Source: Alcaligenes endophyticus
Lineage (GTDB): Bacteria > Pseudomonadota > Gammaproteobacteria > Burkholderiales > Burkholderiaceae_B
Assembly (NCBI RefSeq): GCF_026344035.1
Contig: NZ_JAPKND010000002.1
Coordinates: 62,001 to 126,000, forward strand
Direction of reading: 5' to 3'
Length of the DNA: 64,000 nucleotides
Both the position numbers and the translations under genes were made by a program. The notes beneath the pieces are model-generated. The model saw nothing but the letters and a program-made list of their open reading frames with translations, did not search any database and was not told the DNA's origin. This document shows positions 27,501-35,363 of this stretch, in pieces. Every line of letters starts with the position of its first letter. The stretch's first letter is position 1.

Positions 27501-27843
27501 TTTTGTCATGCGTAGCAATATGCGTTTAGGGTATCGCCAATTAAATGTCGAGCGTTGGCCTGCGTCGCCGCTTTATTTGTTATTACTTAACGATGGGGTT
27601 GGACGCAGTATGGCCAATAGCGATCATCCTAGCCCGGGTATTGAAATGACATTGGCGGTGGGAGGGAAGCGCTCCTCACAGCCCAAAGTGGTCAGCGATG
27701 AGTTACGTATCGCTAAAAGCAAAGCAGTCAATTTTTCGGGGCCACTGGGGCCATTAGTAAAAATTCAGTTAAACACCATGTTGGACGCCAGCCTGGGCGA
27801 TAGCCCGTACTGGTTAGACAGCGGGAGCGTGGTAGCAAAATGA
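24565..27843 (+). CDS. srfB: SrfB family, actin/Hsp70-like ATPase
   Basis: This 1092-residue cytoplasmic protein belongs to the 'virulence factor SrfB' family. The actin/Hsp70 nucleotide-binding signatures are present and ordered: phosphate-1 loop DVGNSRT (286-292), phosphate-2 loop DIGGGTTD (598-605) and an adenosine-type motif (LLAGRPSRLPG, about 846-856). ATP binding is therefore likely. About 280 residues precede the first motif, and a large insert separates the two phosphate loops. An acidic, low-complexity stretch at about 748-775 may be a linker. It has no signal peptide or membrane helix. It is translationally coupled to srfC by an ATGA overlap. In Salmonella srfABC is SsrB-regulated and reported to be under FlhDC control; the biochemical role is not established. 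Confidence 0.9.
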   Translation: MLPELSNYDEVVSLIADTGVQFLDFGVNVHAIPEGQKRPLKDLRVEFATPNGMQWHALCEGLKKGLEGQTAQDDEEGLFYQGPKGQAVEYYQDANGWFELDVGLATSLDLFDGQWLPVPFLWLNPPSTYGEGPSSWCLLRIVRLEKTDTDGNTHRITFAFDTRSLPERQNMAYLAPGPQDSSLGRLFHLACDSAQMQWFLDKDWVQSWLKDLYEENPNKVRRLELGYEVDAVQSARLYYLALLRLFAPVHDIDTKRSKPYVQLPMVQVRKVDWQDDQLIPVDLVLDVGNSRTCGIVVEDHKQDNTALRQNYVLQLRDLSQPEQVYNQAFVSRVEFAQASFGKRNWLAQSGHVNAFIWPSWVRVGQEAERLASLRRGTEGTTGLSSPKRYLWDQNEYQHGWRFSHLFDRSDVERPVDTRPLNVLVNDQGEALYTLDEEDRDTVFSPCYSRSSLMTFMLVETLAQALLQINSPAQRMRQGHANKARILRNIVLTVPPGMPLAERSILQERLGQAVGLLWKSMEWYEGDENPFKFDPSSGDVLHVPLPNFRVEWDEATCSQLVYLYTEIVENFSGHADEFFDLMASPDKVERKKLTVGTIDIGGGTTDIVINDYSLTAPNQDPATALGSGAGTDTIYPLQRFRDSFKVAGDDILLDVIQQYVLRALTLALREADVQDVEAFLSRICSMENNDARKQVLRQQLTLQVFVPLGLTLLKHYEEYEPEQGRTQARSVRWGDLLEFEGLAVASAPDADSVQAPEDTADDVDDADSAEHALAPAKTKVAQQVIDYVMQELRLHTGRDCKFDISQVAMKIDPASLHAAFMAGKLNINTPLRAICEVLSHYQCDVILLAGRPSRLPGVQAYVRSYLPASPSRIVPMQNYRTGGWYPFNHNGRISDPKSTASVGAMLCLLSADLKVPSFNFRVKQLKPMSVLRHIGAIDLANQIKSSDVIYSDVLGFDEETGEHVLKLKSAKSDQDSGGFHFVMRSNMRLGYRQLNVERWPASPLYLLLLNDGVGRSMANSDHPSPGIEMTLAVGGKRSSQPKVVSDELRIAKSKAVNFSGPLGPLVKIQLNTMLDASLGDSPYWLDSGSVVAK

Positions 27844-30431
27844 GTCACTTAACGCCTAAAGCAAGCAATTTGCAGTCAGATTGGAATAATCTGCACACTG
27901 GTGCCGGGCAAGCTATCGCGTGGCTAGAGTCCACCCGTGCTAGCTCCGAGCGCCTCAATCGTGATGCAGATGAGTTGATATTGCGCATGCGTAGGGCACG
28001 CAATATTGCCGATGGTTTAGCCCAAGCCTCAGTCACACCTATGACCATCGGTGTTTTTGGTGCTTCGCAGGTGGGTAAGTCTTACTTGATTTCCAGCTTG
28101 GCGGCCGGAGAAAACGGCTTGCTGGAGACCACCTACGACGGGCAACGTATTGATTTCATGAAGCATATCAACCCGGTGGGGGGCAGTGAATCCACAGGTT
28201 TGGTCACCCGTTTCAGCCCCTTAGCCAAGGCTGGGCCTACTGGTTTTCCAGTTGAACTGCAGGTATTTGCTGAAGTCGATATTATTAAAATTTTGGCGAA
28301 CTCCTACTTTATGGACTTCGACCAAAATAAAGTCGCCTACCAACTTAGCGATAAACGCCTACGACAAGTTATCGCTCAAGCGCAGCCACGAGTCCAAGCC
28401 CAGCCTTATCCGGGCATGAGTGCAGACGATTGTGTGTCGTTATGGGATTACATCAATACCAACTATCCCAAAGTTAAAGACATACTTGAGCAAGATTACT
28501 GGCCAGCCGTCCTACGTTTGGCACCTTATTTGACCCAAGCAGATCGGGCCCAGTTGTTTTCACCGTTGTGGGGCGAGATCGCCGAGTTAAGCGACGCTTA
28601 CGCTTCTCTTGCCAGTATGCTGGATCAACTGGGGCATCCCACTAAAGTGTATGCGCCACTGGCAGCCTTAGTAAGCCCTAATGCGCAAGGTGTGCTGACA
28701 CAAGATAATAATATTATGGCCGTGTCTACCCTGCGTCATTTAGGCAGCCCACACGAGAAACGTATTTCAGTATGTCCTTGGGTGGGCGCGGCAGAGTCGG
28801 GTAGTTTACAGGCTGCCGTTCCGATTACAGTGGGTTACTTAGCGGCTATTACTCGTGAGCTGACCTTTCCTCTGGAAGCAGGGGCGTGGTCTGACGCCGA
28901 ACAAACGGTTGATCTTTTGGATTTTCCCGGCTATCGGGCGCGAATGAGTATCAGCAGTATGGATGAGCTCGCTAAGGCGGACTCATCGGGAGAGCAACAA
29001 GGCAATCCGGTATCGCGTTTAATACTACGCGGTAAGGTCGCGTTTTTATTTCAGCGCTATACCGACCGGCAAGAGATGAACGGCTTGATTTTATGTTTGC
29101 GTGCCGATGCAAATAATGAAGCCAACTTTGGTGAAGAGTTAAATCGTTGGATTGAGCAGACTCAAGGCGCTACACCCGAAGAACGTAGCCGGCGTCAGTC
29201 TGGCTTACTGTGGATGACTACGCGCTTTGATGAACTGCTTGAGTCAAATCTGAAGAAAGATGAATCCCTTTTTGGCACTACCTGGAGTGATTATCTTTAT
29301 AAGTGTTTTGCCGAGCATTTTGAGAAATATGAGTGGCTCGAAAATTGGTCTACTCATCAGCCTTTAAATAATGTGTTCTTGGTGCGTAAACCGGGCATGG
29401 CCCATTTATTGTTTGACGTCGATCAGAACAACCATGACAAAGAGCTAGGGCTGCGCTCTGAGTATCAGCATAAGCTAACGATTCTGCATCAAAATTTCGT
29501 GAATAGTGCTGACATTAATAAACGGATAGCAAATGCTAGCCAAGCATGGGATGCCATGATGGCTCTGAACGATGGAGGCATGAGCCGCATTCGAGATTAC
29601 GTAGCCGGGATTTCTGATGTGAGTTTCAAATTAGGGCGTATTCAAGATCAGTTTACGAACACCTACCATCATATTGTTGATCAAGCTCTACAGCCTTGGT
29701 ATAAGTCGGGGGCAGACGACGACGCCAAGCAAAAGCAACAACTCATGGCGCAGTTTCAGCAACAGTTACCTTCGTTTAGGCCTATATTCGCCGAGCTGCT
29801 GCGCTATCTGAGTTTGCCGGCAGAGTTTTTATGCGACCTTTACCAGCGTGTCGGTGAAAGCAATGATGACTCTTATGAGCAAAACGGGGCTTTTCCCATT
29901 AGCACAGTAGAAGAGCAGTACGTGCATCGACTCTACCAAGAGTGGTTAAAGCATTTACGTCAGTTACCCGGCAGTGCAGCGAATAAAAATGTTTTAAAAA
30001 TGCCCGAGGATCTGCTTAATGCTTTAGTGGAAGAAATCATTAGCACCGCTGATCGCCTGCAGTTACAACAACGCTTGTTGGATGCCTTAACACGACGTCG
30101 CCAACATGGTGCACGCAGGGCGGTGATGGCAGAGCGTCAGGGACGTTATGCGGCGATGACTCTCAGTAATTTTGTCAGCTATTTAGATCAAAAATCGCCA
30201 GCGGATGAGTCTTTATTTACAGTGCAAAGTAGCTTCGCCCCGGATGGCACCCCCTATTTGCCCGAGGCGCCGCAAGACCACGGTACAAAGTACTTACAGG
30301 ATTGGATTCAGGCATTATGCCAGCAGACCCTAGATAATGCAGGGCATGAAGGAGGGCGTGAGTTGAGTCTAGAGCAAAATAGTCGTTTGGGAGAAATCCT
30401 AGCGTGTTTTAGTGCAGCGAGTTTGACATGA
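27840..30431 (+). CDS. srfC: SrfC family, dynamin-like P-loop GTPase
   Basis: This 863-residue protein belongs to the SrfC 'putative virulence factor' family. A Walker A/G1 loop is clear (GASQVGKS, 74-81). A G3-type element is at VDLLDFPG (about 357-364), and LLWMTTRFDELL (about residue 455-465) sits where a G4 element would be. The nucleotide domain is followed by a long helical region (about 530-860), giving a dynamin-like plan. It has no membrane helix or signal peptide. It overlaps srfB (ATGA) and the next gene (ATGA), so SrfB and SrfC are made together. GTP rather than ATP use is inferred from the G3 pattern. Membrane remodelling or partner assembly is possible but untested. Confidence 0.87.
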   Translation: MSHLTPKASNLQSDWNNLHTGAGQAIAWLESTRASSERLNRDADELILRMRRARNIADGLAQASVTPMTIGVFGASQVGKSYLISSLAAGENGLLETTYDGQRIDFMKHINPVGGSESTGLVTRFSPLAKAGPTGFPVELQVFAEVDIIKILANSYFMDFDQNKVAYQLSDKRLRQVIAQAQPRVQAQPYPGMSADDCVSLWDYINTNYPKVKDILEQDYWPAVLRLAPYLTQADRAQLFSPLWGEIAELSDAYASLASMLDQLGHPTKVYAPLAALVSPNAQGVLTQDNNIMAVSTLRHLGSPHEKRISVCPWVGAAESGSLQAAVPITVGYLAAITRELTFPLEAGAWSDAEQTVDLLDFPGYRARMSISSMDELAKADSSGEQQGNPVSRLILRGKVAFLFQRYTDRQEMNGLILCLRADANNEANFGEELNRWIEQTQGATPEERSRRQSGLLWMTTRFDELLESNLKKDESLFGTTWSDYLYKCFAEHFEKYEWLENWSTHQPLNNVFLVRKPGMAHLLFDVDQNNHDKELGLRSEYQHKLTILHQNFVNSADINKRIANASQAWDAMMALNDGGMSRIRDYVAGISDVSFKLGRIQDQFTNTYHHIVDQALQPWYKSGADDDAKQKQQLMAQFQQQLPSFRPIFAELLRYLSLPAEFLCDLYQRVGESNDDSYEQNGAFPISTVEEQYVHRLYQEWLKHLRQLPGSAANKNVLKMPEDLLNALVEEIISTADRLQLQQRLLDALTRRRQHGARRAVMAERQGRYAAMTLSNFVSYLDQKSPADESLFTVQSSFAPDGTPYLPEAPQDHGTKYLQDWIQALCQQTLDNAGHEGGRELSLEQNSRLGEILACFSAASLT

Positions 30432-31480
30432 AGTTAAGATTTTCATTAATACCTTTAGAGCCTAGTGTGCCAGGCAAGGCCAGGTTGTGTGTGTCGGCCT
30501 ACGATGGTGAGCATCTTGGGGTACAGAACTATCAGATTCAACTCGAACGTAAAGATGTTGATGCTTATTTACAAGCAGATGGTCGCTGGGGGGCCCAAAG
30601 TTGCTGGTTACAGTTGCAGGGCTGGACAGAGTTTGAAGGTGGCGTGGCCGTCTTGATTGATGCCAGCGTGCTGGATCCTATCTTATTGCAAGAAACAGGT
30701 TTGCGAATTGCCTTGCGCAATGAGCAGGGCAGTGTAGTAGGAGTGCGGGGCTTAAGCTTTAATCCCTTGGGCTTAGCCTTGTCGAGTGCGGCAGGCACAG
30801 GTGCCCAGCAAGCTGAGGCAGTCCATGTTCTGGCGCCCGTCAGCCAGCATCAACCAGAACCCCAACCAGAACCACAGCTCCAGCCAGTGCCAGCCCCTGA
30901 ACCCGAGCCTGTGGTAGAGCCTATCGTCGCACCTGTCGAAGAGCCTGAGATTCCGGCCATTGTAGAGCCGCCAGCATCTCCTCCAGTGCAACAAGCCCCT
31001 ACTAAAACCAGGTCGCGATGGGGGTTGTGGGTGGGCTTAGCCATCCTTGCTGCCGCCGCGGCTGGGGGCGTTGCCTATTGGTTATCCCAAGACAAGCCGG
31101 TGGCCCCCCTTGCTGATGTTCCTAAAGAGCCGGCAGGCGTGTGCTCCCTTGAGCGTATGCAAACGATGGCGGAATTGACGTTTGTGCAAGAGTGTGTGAA
31201 TGAAAATTACGATTCGGCTCAATGGCTGGAGGTGATCGGGCGTGCTAAGCAAGCGGGCAAGTGCGAGATCGCTCAACGCTTATACGTCAATAAGGCACAG
31301 GCTGGCGATGCCGCGATTGCGCTGGCATACGCGCGTGAGTATGACCCTGCTCAAGCGCGTTCTACGCAGTGTTTTACTCAGGCCAATCCAGCTACCGCTG
31401 CGTATTGGTATGAAACGGTATTGATGGCTCAGCCTGAGAATGCCGACGCTAAGGCTCGTTTGCAGGAGTTAATTCAATGA
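30428..31480 (+). CDS. Single-pass membrane protein with Pro/Glu linker (srf operon)
   Basis: I do not recognise this 350-residue protein. It has an N-terminal beta-rich cytoplasmic domain (about 1-120) and a Pro/Glu/Gln-rich linker (about 140-190) on the cytoplasmic side. One membrane helix lies at about 198-219. The small helical periplasmic domain (about 235-350) has three cysteines and a TPR-like pattern near the end (ATAAYWYETVLMAQPENADA). The start overlaps srfC (ATGA) and the stop overlaps the following vWA gene (ATGA), so it belongs to the same tightly coupled unit. It could link cytoplasmic SrfB/SrfC to the periplasmic parts, which is inference from topology and coupling only. Confidence 0.8.
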   Translation: MKLRFSLIPLEPSVPGKARLCVSAYDGEHLGVQNYQIQLERKDVDAYLQADGRWGAQSCWLQLQGWTEFEGGVAVLIDASVLDPILLQETGLRIALRNEQGSVVGVRGLSFNPLGLALSSAAGTGAQQAEAVHVLAPVSQHQPEPQPEPQLQPVPAPEPEPVVEPIVAPVEEPEIPAIVEPPASPPVQQAPTKTRSRWGLWVGLAILAAAAAGGVAYWLSQDKPVAPLADVPKEPAGVCSLERMQTMAELTFVQECVNENYDSAQWLEVIGRAKQAGKCEIAQRLYVNKAQAGDAAIALAYAREYDPAQARSTQCFTQANPATAAYWYETVLMAQPENADAKARLQELIQ

Positions 31481-33447
31481 TCTACCGCTTAGGTAAAGTG
31501 ACCCTAGCAGTGTGCCTAGCAGGGTTAGCGTTACAAGCTCATGCTGCCGCCCCTTTGCTGCAAGAAGGCAAGCAAACCTTGTACCAACGTGTGCTAACCA
31601 CGCCAAGCTGCCAATTAGGTGCTGACTCAACCGCTACCAGTGGTAAACAGATTCCCGCTTTTAGCCGCTTGTATGTGTATGAGCGCCAAGAGGCCGAAGG
31701 GCGAAATATGCTGAAGGTGGGGCCAGACAGCTTAGGAAAAACCATAGGTTGGTTAGATCAAGCATGCACCGTAGATTGGAAAATGCAGCTAACCCTGGCA
31801 TTTACTAATCCGGCTAATCGTGATCGTTTATTGTTTTTCAAAAGTCGTGAAACCTTAGAAGATATTCTAGATGCCCCTGACCCAGCAGAATATGCAGCAC
31901 CATTGCGACAAGAGTTAAAAAAAAATGGCCAGGCAGAAGGGGTGCTAGCGCAAGAACCTGAGTTATTCGTCGATATGCAGCAGCAGTTTTATCTGTTGCC
32001 TGTATTGCAGGGCGAAGAAATTATGACGGATGCGGGCTTTCGAGCGCGTGTGTTAAATATTGCCTCGGTGAGTGAAGCTACCAGCCAAGAGCCTGTGCAG
32101 CCAGAGCAAACTGAAGAAGAAAAAAAGGCAGCACAAATTAGTGCTTTCAGTGCTGCAGTGGTGTTTGTCATCGATACCACGATCTCTATGGATCCTTACA
32201 TTGACAGCACCCGTAAGGCGATACGCGAGGTGTATGAGAAAATTGAGCAAGAGGGTCTGGGCAATCAGGTGAAATTTGGCCTAGTGGCGTTCCGCTCTAG
32301 TGTCGAGGCCGCTCCTGGGGTTGAGTATGTAAGCCGTATGTATGCAGACCCTAACACAGTGGTAGACGGTGCTGACTTCTTAAGTAAAGTGGCCGAGGTC
32401 AAGCAGGCAAGCGTGTCCACCGTAGCCTACGATGAAGACGCCTATGCAGGGGTCTTACATGCAATTGATAAAGTAGATTGGTCTGGCTTTGGCGCGCGTT
32501 ATATTGTGCTCATTACGGACGCTGGTGCGCTAGAGGGCTCTAGTCCGCACTCCTCCACGGGCTTGGACGCCGCGCAGTTACGTATTGAGGCGGCCAATCC
32601 TGGAGTGGCGATATACACTCTGCATCTGAAAACACCTTCTGGCACCACTAATCACGCTAAAGCCGAAGCCCAGTATCGTGATCTTTCTACCTATGCCGGC
32701 ACTAATGCCTCCTTGTATTACCCCGTAAATGCGGGTGATGTGAAGCAGTATCAACACATGATAGGTAGCTTGGCCGATGCTATTGCTGGGCAGGTACGCT
32801 CCGCGTATTTAGGCGAAGATGCAGTAGGGAGCGCGGTGCATGCTAAAGCGCAGCCCGAGCAAGACGAGGTCAGCCAACAGATGTTGGAAGACGCTGCGCA
32901 AATCGGTCATGCCATGCGTTTGGCCTACTTAGGAAAAATCAGTGGTGCTCAGGCTCCTGCCGTGTTTGAAGCATGGATTAGCGATCGAGATTTAGTGCGT
33001 CAAAGCGTGCCCACCACTGATGTGCGTGTGTTGCTCACTAAGGCGCAGCTCAGTGACTTAAGTGATGTGGTAAAACGCATACTTGAGGCGGCCAATGAAG
33101 GCTTGATTTCACCCACGGATATGTTCAGTCGCTTACGCTCAGTTGCGGCCACGATGGGAACCGATCCTAGTAAAATTAAATCTGATGACAGCACTAAATT
33201 GGCTGAGCTGGGGATACTGGGTGAGTACCTAGAAGATTTACCGTATCAAAGCGCTGTCTTATCACTGGATGAGCAAACCTGGGCCAGTTGGGATGCATTA
33301 AGCCAAGAGCGTTTTATGCGTGATTTAGGTGTTAAGCTGCGCCATTATCAGCGTTATAACGCCGATAGTGATCGTTGGGTTTCCCTGGCTGAAAATGCCG
33401 ATGCTAGCGAAGATGTCTATCCTGTGCCACTGGAAATGATGCCGTAG
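31477..33447 (+). CDS. Secreted/periplasmic von Willebrand factor A domain protein
   Basis: This 656-residue protein has a signal peptide (cleavage near AHAA, residue 24) and an N-terminal region of about 190 residues with two cysteines. The vWA domain is at about 222-440. Its metal-site (MIDAS) motif is DTTIS at about 233-237, a conservative variant of DxSxS, followed by VLITDAG. The C-terminal helical region (about 450-656) ends without a membrane anchor. It should be soluble in the periplasm and bind a partner through a divalent metal. It is coupled to the preceding gene by ATGA and followed one base later by the ABC ATPase gene. Confidence 0.85.
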   Translation: MIYRLGKVTLAVCLAGLALQAHAAAPLLQEGKQTLYQRVLTTPSCQLGADSTATSGKQIPAFSRLYVYERQEAEGRNMLKVGPDSLGKTIGWLDQACTVDWKMQLTLAFTNPANRDRLLFFKSRETLEDILDAPDPAEYAAPLRQELKKNGQAEGVLAQEPELFVDMQQQFYLLPVLQGEEIMTDAGFRARVLNIASVSEATSQEPVQPEQTEEEKKAAQISAFSAAVVFVIDTTISMDPYIDSTRKAIREVYEKIEQEGLGNQVKFGLVAFRSSVEAAPGVEYVSRMYADPNTVVDGADFLSKVAEVKQASVSTVAYDEDAYAGVLHAIDKVDWSGFGARYIVLITDAGALEGSSPHSSTGLDAAQLRIEAANPGVAIYTLHLKTPSGTTNHAKAEAQYRDLSTYAGTNASLYYPVNAGDVKQYQHMIGSLADAIAGQVRSAYLGEDAVGSAVHAKAQPEQDEVSQQMLEDAAQIGHAMRLAYLGKISGAQAPAVFEAWISDRDLVRQSVPTTDVRVLLTKAQLSDLSDVVKRILEAANEGLISPTDMFSRLRSVAATMGTDPSKIKSDDSTKLAELGILGEYLEDLPYQSAVLSLDEQTWASWDALSQERFMRDLGVKLRHYQRYNADSDRWVSLAENADASEDVYPVPLEMMP

Positions 33448-33448
33448 T

Positions 33449-34165
33449 ATGTTGCAAATACGACAGCTCGAGCTTTTGCGTGGTCAGGGCGAGCAAGCTT
33501 ACCGCATCAGTCTGCCCGAGCTAGACTTACAGGCGGGGCAAATTATTGCTTTGACCGGGGCGAGCGGGTGCGGGAAAAGCAGTTTGTTAGAGTGCTTTGG
33601 TTTGCTCTTGCCACCGCATTCAGTGCGCAGGTTTCTCATGGGGGCCCGTGAGCCCATGGATATGGGCCAGGCCCAGCAGCAAAAGCAGTACACCAAGCTT
33701 TCAGCGTGGCGAGCGCAATACATAGGTTTTGTTTTACAGAACGGGGGCTTGCTGCCCTATTTATCAGTGCGTGACAATATTTTGTTGCCGCGCCGTTTAC
33801 AGGGGCGCAGTGATTGCCCTGAGTTTTTACGCGCAGCTATCAAGCTATTGGAAATGGACGCCTTGCTAGACGCCAAGCCTACTGCTTTGTCTATTGGGCA
33901 ACGGCAGCGCGTCTCTATTTTGCGTGCCCTAGCGCACGAGCCTGATCTATTGTTGGCCGACGAACCAACCGCCGCCCTAGACCCAGATACTGCGGTCCGC
34001 ATGATGGAGTTATTCTTGCATTTGGTGCAGGAACGCCGTTTGGCCGTGGTATTGGTATCCCACGACTGGGATCTCTTACGCCAATTTCAGTTGCCGCGTA
34101 TTCAGGCCCATACTCAGCGTGGCCACAGCGTGTTTCTACCCGAGGGGGCCACGTATGTGGGCTAG
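33449..34165 (+). CDS. ABC transporter ATP-binding protein (LolD/MacB type)
   Basis: This 238-residue nucleotide-binding subunit has Walker A GASGCGKS (37-44), a Q-loop region (FVLQNGGLLPYLSV), a signature motif LSIGQRQR (147-154, Ile in place of the first Gly of LSGGQ) and Walker B LLLADEPTAALD. It is most like the LolD/MacB/FtsE group that drives mechanotransmission rather than import. It overlaps the permease gene by 11 bases. With that permease it should form a homodimeric transporter or force-transmitting complex that acts on periplasmic partners, possibly the two lipoproteins encoded downstream. Confidence 0.9.
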   Translation: MLQIRQLELLRGQGEQAYRISLPELDLQAGQIIALTGASGCGKSSLLECFGLLLPPHSVRRFLMGAREPMDMGQAQQQKQYTKLSAWRAQYIGFVLQNGGLLPYLSVRDNILLPRRLQGRSDCPEFLRAAIKLLEMDALLDAKPTALSIGQRQRVSILRALAHEPDLLLADEPTAALDPDTAVRMMELFLHLVQERRLAVVLVSHDWDLLRQFQLPRIQAHTQRGHSVFLPEGATYVG

Positions 34166-35363
34166 TGTCTGCCGTCTTGCTTGGGCTGATTTATGGTTTG
34201 ATCGTCGCATCTCGTTCTGTATTGTTGCTTCGTTGGTGGCTGTGATCGCGCCTTTATTGCTGCTTTTTGGGCTAAAGCACGGCGTGGTGAGCCAAATGCA
34301 GCAGCAACTACTGCAAGACCCACAAAATCTTGAGGTCAAGATGATTTCAAGTGGTAGCTACGACCCATTTTGGCTGGAACAACTGCAGCAACGTCCTGAG
34401 GTGGGCTATGCAGTGGGCATGACCCGTTCGTTGAATACCCAAGCCGATATACGGCTAGACAGAAGGCATTTTGTTGACAACATAGAGATTATTGCTACGA
34501 GCCAAGGCGACCCCTTATTAGGGGAACTGGCCAGAGACTTACAGCCAGGTCAGGTTTTACTCAGCGCTAGTGCAGCGCAACGCTTGAATTGGCAAGAGGG
34601 GCAGACGCCAGAGTTACGAGTGCGGCGACGTTTGCATGAGCAAGCCGAAACGGCCTCCTATCCAGTACAGGTTGTGGGGGTAGTGCCAGCGCATCGTTAT
34701 GCTCGGGCAGCTTTATTTGTGCATCCGCAGGTGCTTTTGCAGGTAGAGTATGTGCGAGACGGTTTTCAGATGCCGGATTGGGGGTTAAGCACGGGTGCGC
34801 CTCTGCCTGACAATAAAACTGTGCAGTATGCTCGGGCGCGAGTTTATGCAAATTCTATCGACACGGTGGGGCCTTTGGCGCAATGGCTAGCGTCCCAACA
34901 CATCGAGACCAGTAGCCGTCTAGCAGAGATAGAAAACGTAAAAACCATCAATCAGGTGCTAAGCCTGATTTTTGGAGTGATAGCCTTAACGGCATCAGTG
35001 GGGTGTTTGGCTTCATTAGTGGGGGCTTTTATGGCGAACGTAGACCGCAAACGCAAAGATATTGCGGTGCTCCGTTTATTAGGCATACCCGCTAAGGGCA
35101 TAGGCTTGTACGTCTTGGTGCAAGCGTTTTTATTAACGGCGCTCGCTTATCTGCTTGGCGTGGCCGTATATGGCTTAGGTAGTTATCTGTTTAACCAAGT
35201 CCTGGCTACGCAAAACCTGCCTGGGGACTTTTCTTGCTCAATCACGCTCTTGCATGCTTTTTATGCATGGCTATTGGTGCTTGGGTTAGCGGGTGGCGTA
35301 GCCTTAGTCAGCGTGTGGCGAGCAGTGCAGATTGAAGCAGCGGAGAGTTTGCGTGAATTATAA
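34155..35363 (+). CDS. FtsX-like ABC permease (MacB/LolC topology)
   Basis: About 402 residues, with one N-terminal membrane helix (about 21-42) and a large periplasmic domain (about 45-270). Three C-terminal helices (about 275-395) complete the four-helix layout of MacB, LolC/E and FtsX. The C-terminal permease core contains the expected VDRKRKDIAVLRLLGIP coupling helix that docks on the ATPase. I start at the ATG at 34155, which has GAGGGG upstream. A frame extending to 34119 lies inside the ATPase gene. Such permeases do not import small molecules but move lipoproteins, toxins or force across the envelope. The substrate is unknown. Confidence 0.87.
   Translation: MWASVCRLAWADLWFDRRISFCIVASLVAVIAPLLLLFGLKHGVVSQMQQQLLQDPQNLEVKMISSGSYDPFWLEQLQQRPEVGYAVGMTRSLNTQADIRLDRRHFVDNIEIIATSQGDPLLGELARDLQPGQVLLSASAAQRLNWQEGQTPELRVRRRLHEQAETASYPVQVVGVVPAHRYARAALFVHPQVLLQVEYVRDGFQMPDWGLSTGAPLPDNKTVQYARARVYANSIDTVGPLAQWLASQHIETSSRLAEIENVKTINQVLSLIFGVIALTASVGCLASLVGAFMANVDRKRKDIAVLRLLGIPAKGIGLYVLVQAFLLTALAYLLGVAVYGLGSYLFNQVLATQNLPGDFSCSITLLHAFYAWLLVLGLAGGVALVSVWRAVQIEAAESLREL

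Noticed and set aside
23096-30431. Link of the srf genes to surfactin synthetase srfA
   Set aside because: The shared symbol is accidental; there are no adenylation, condensation or carrier domains.
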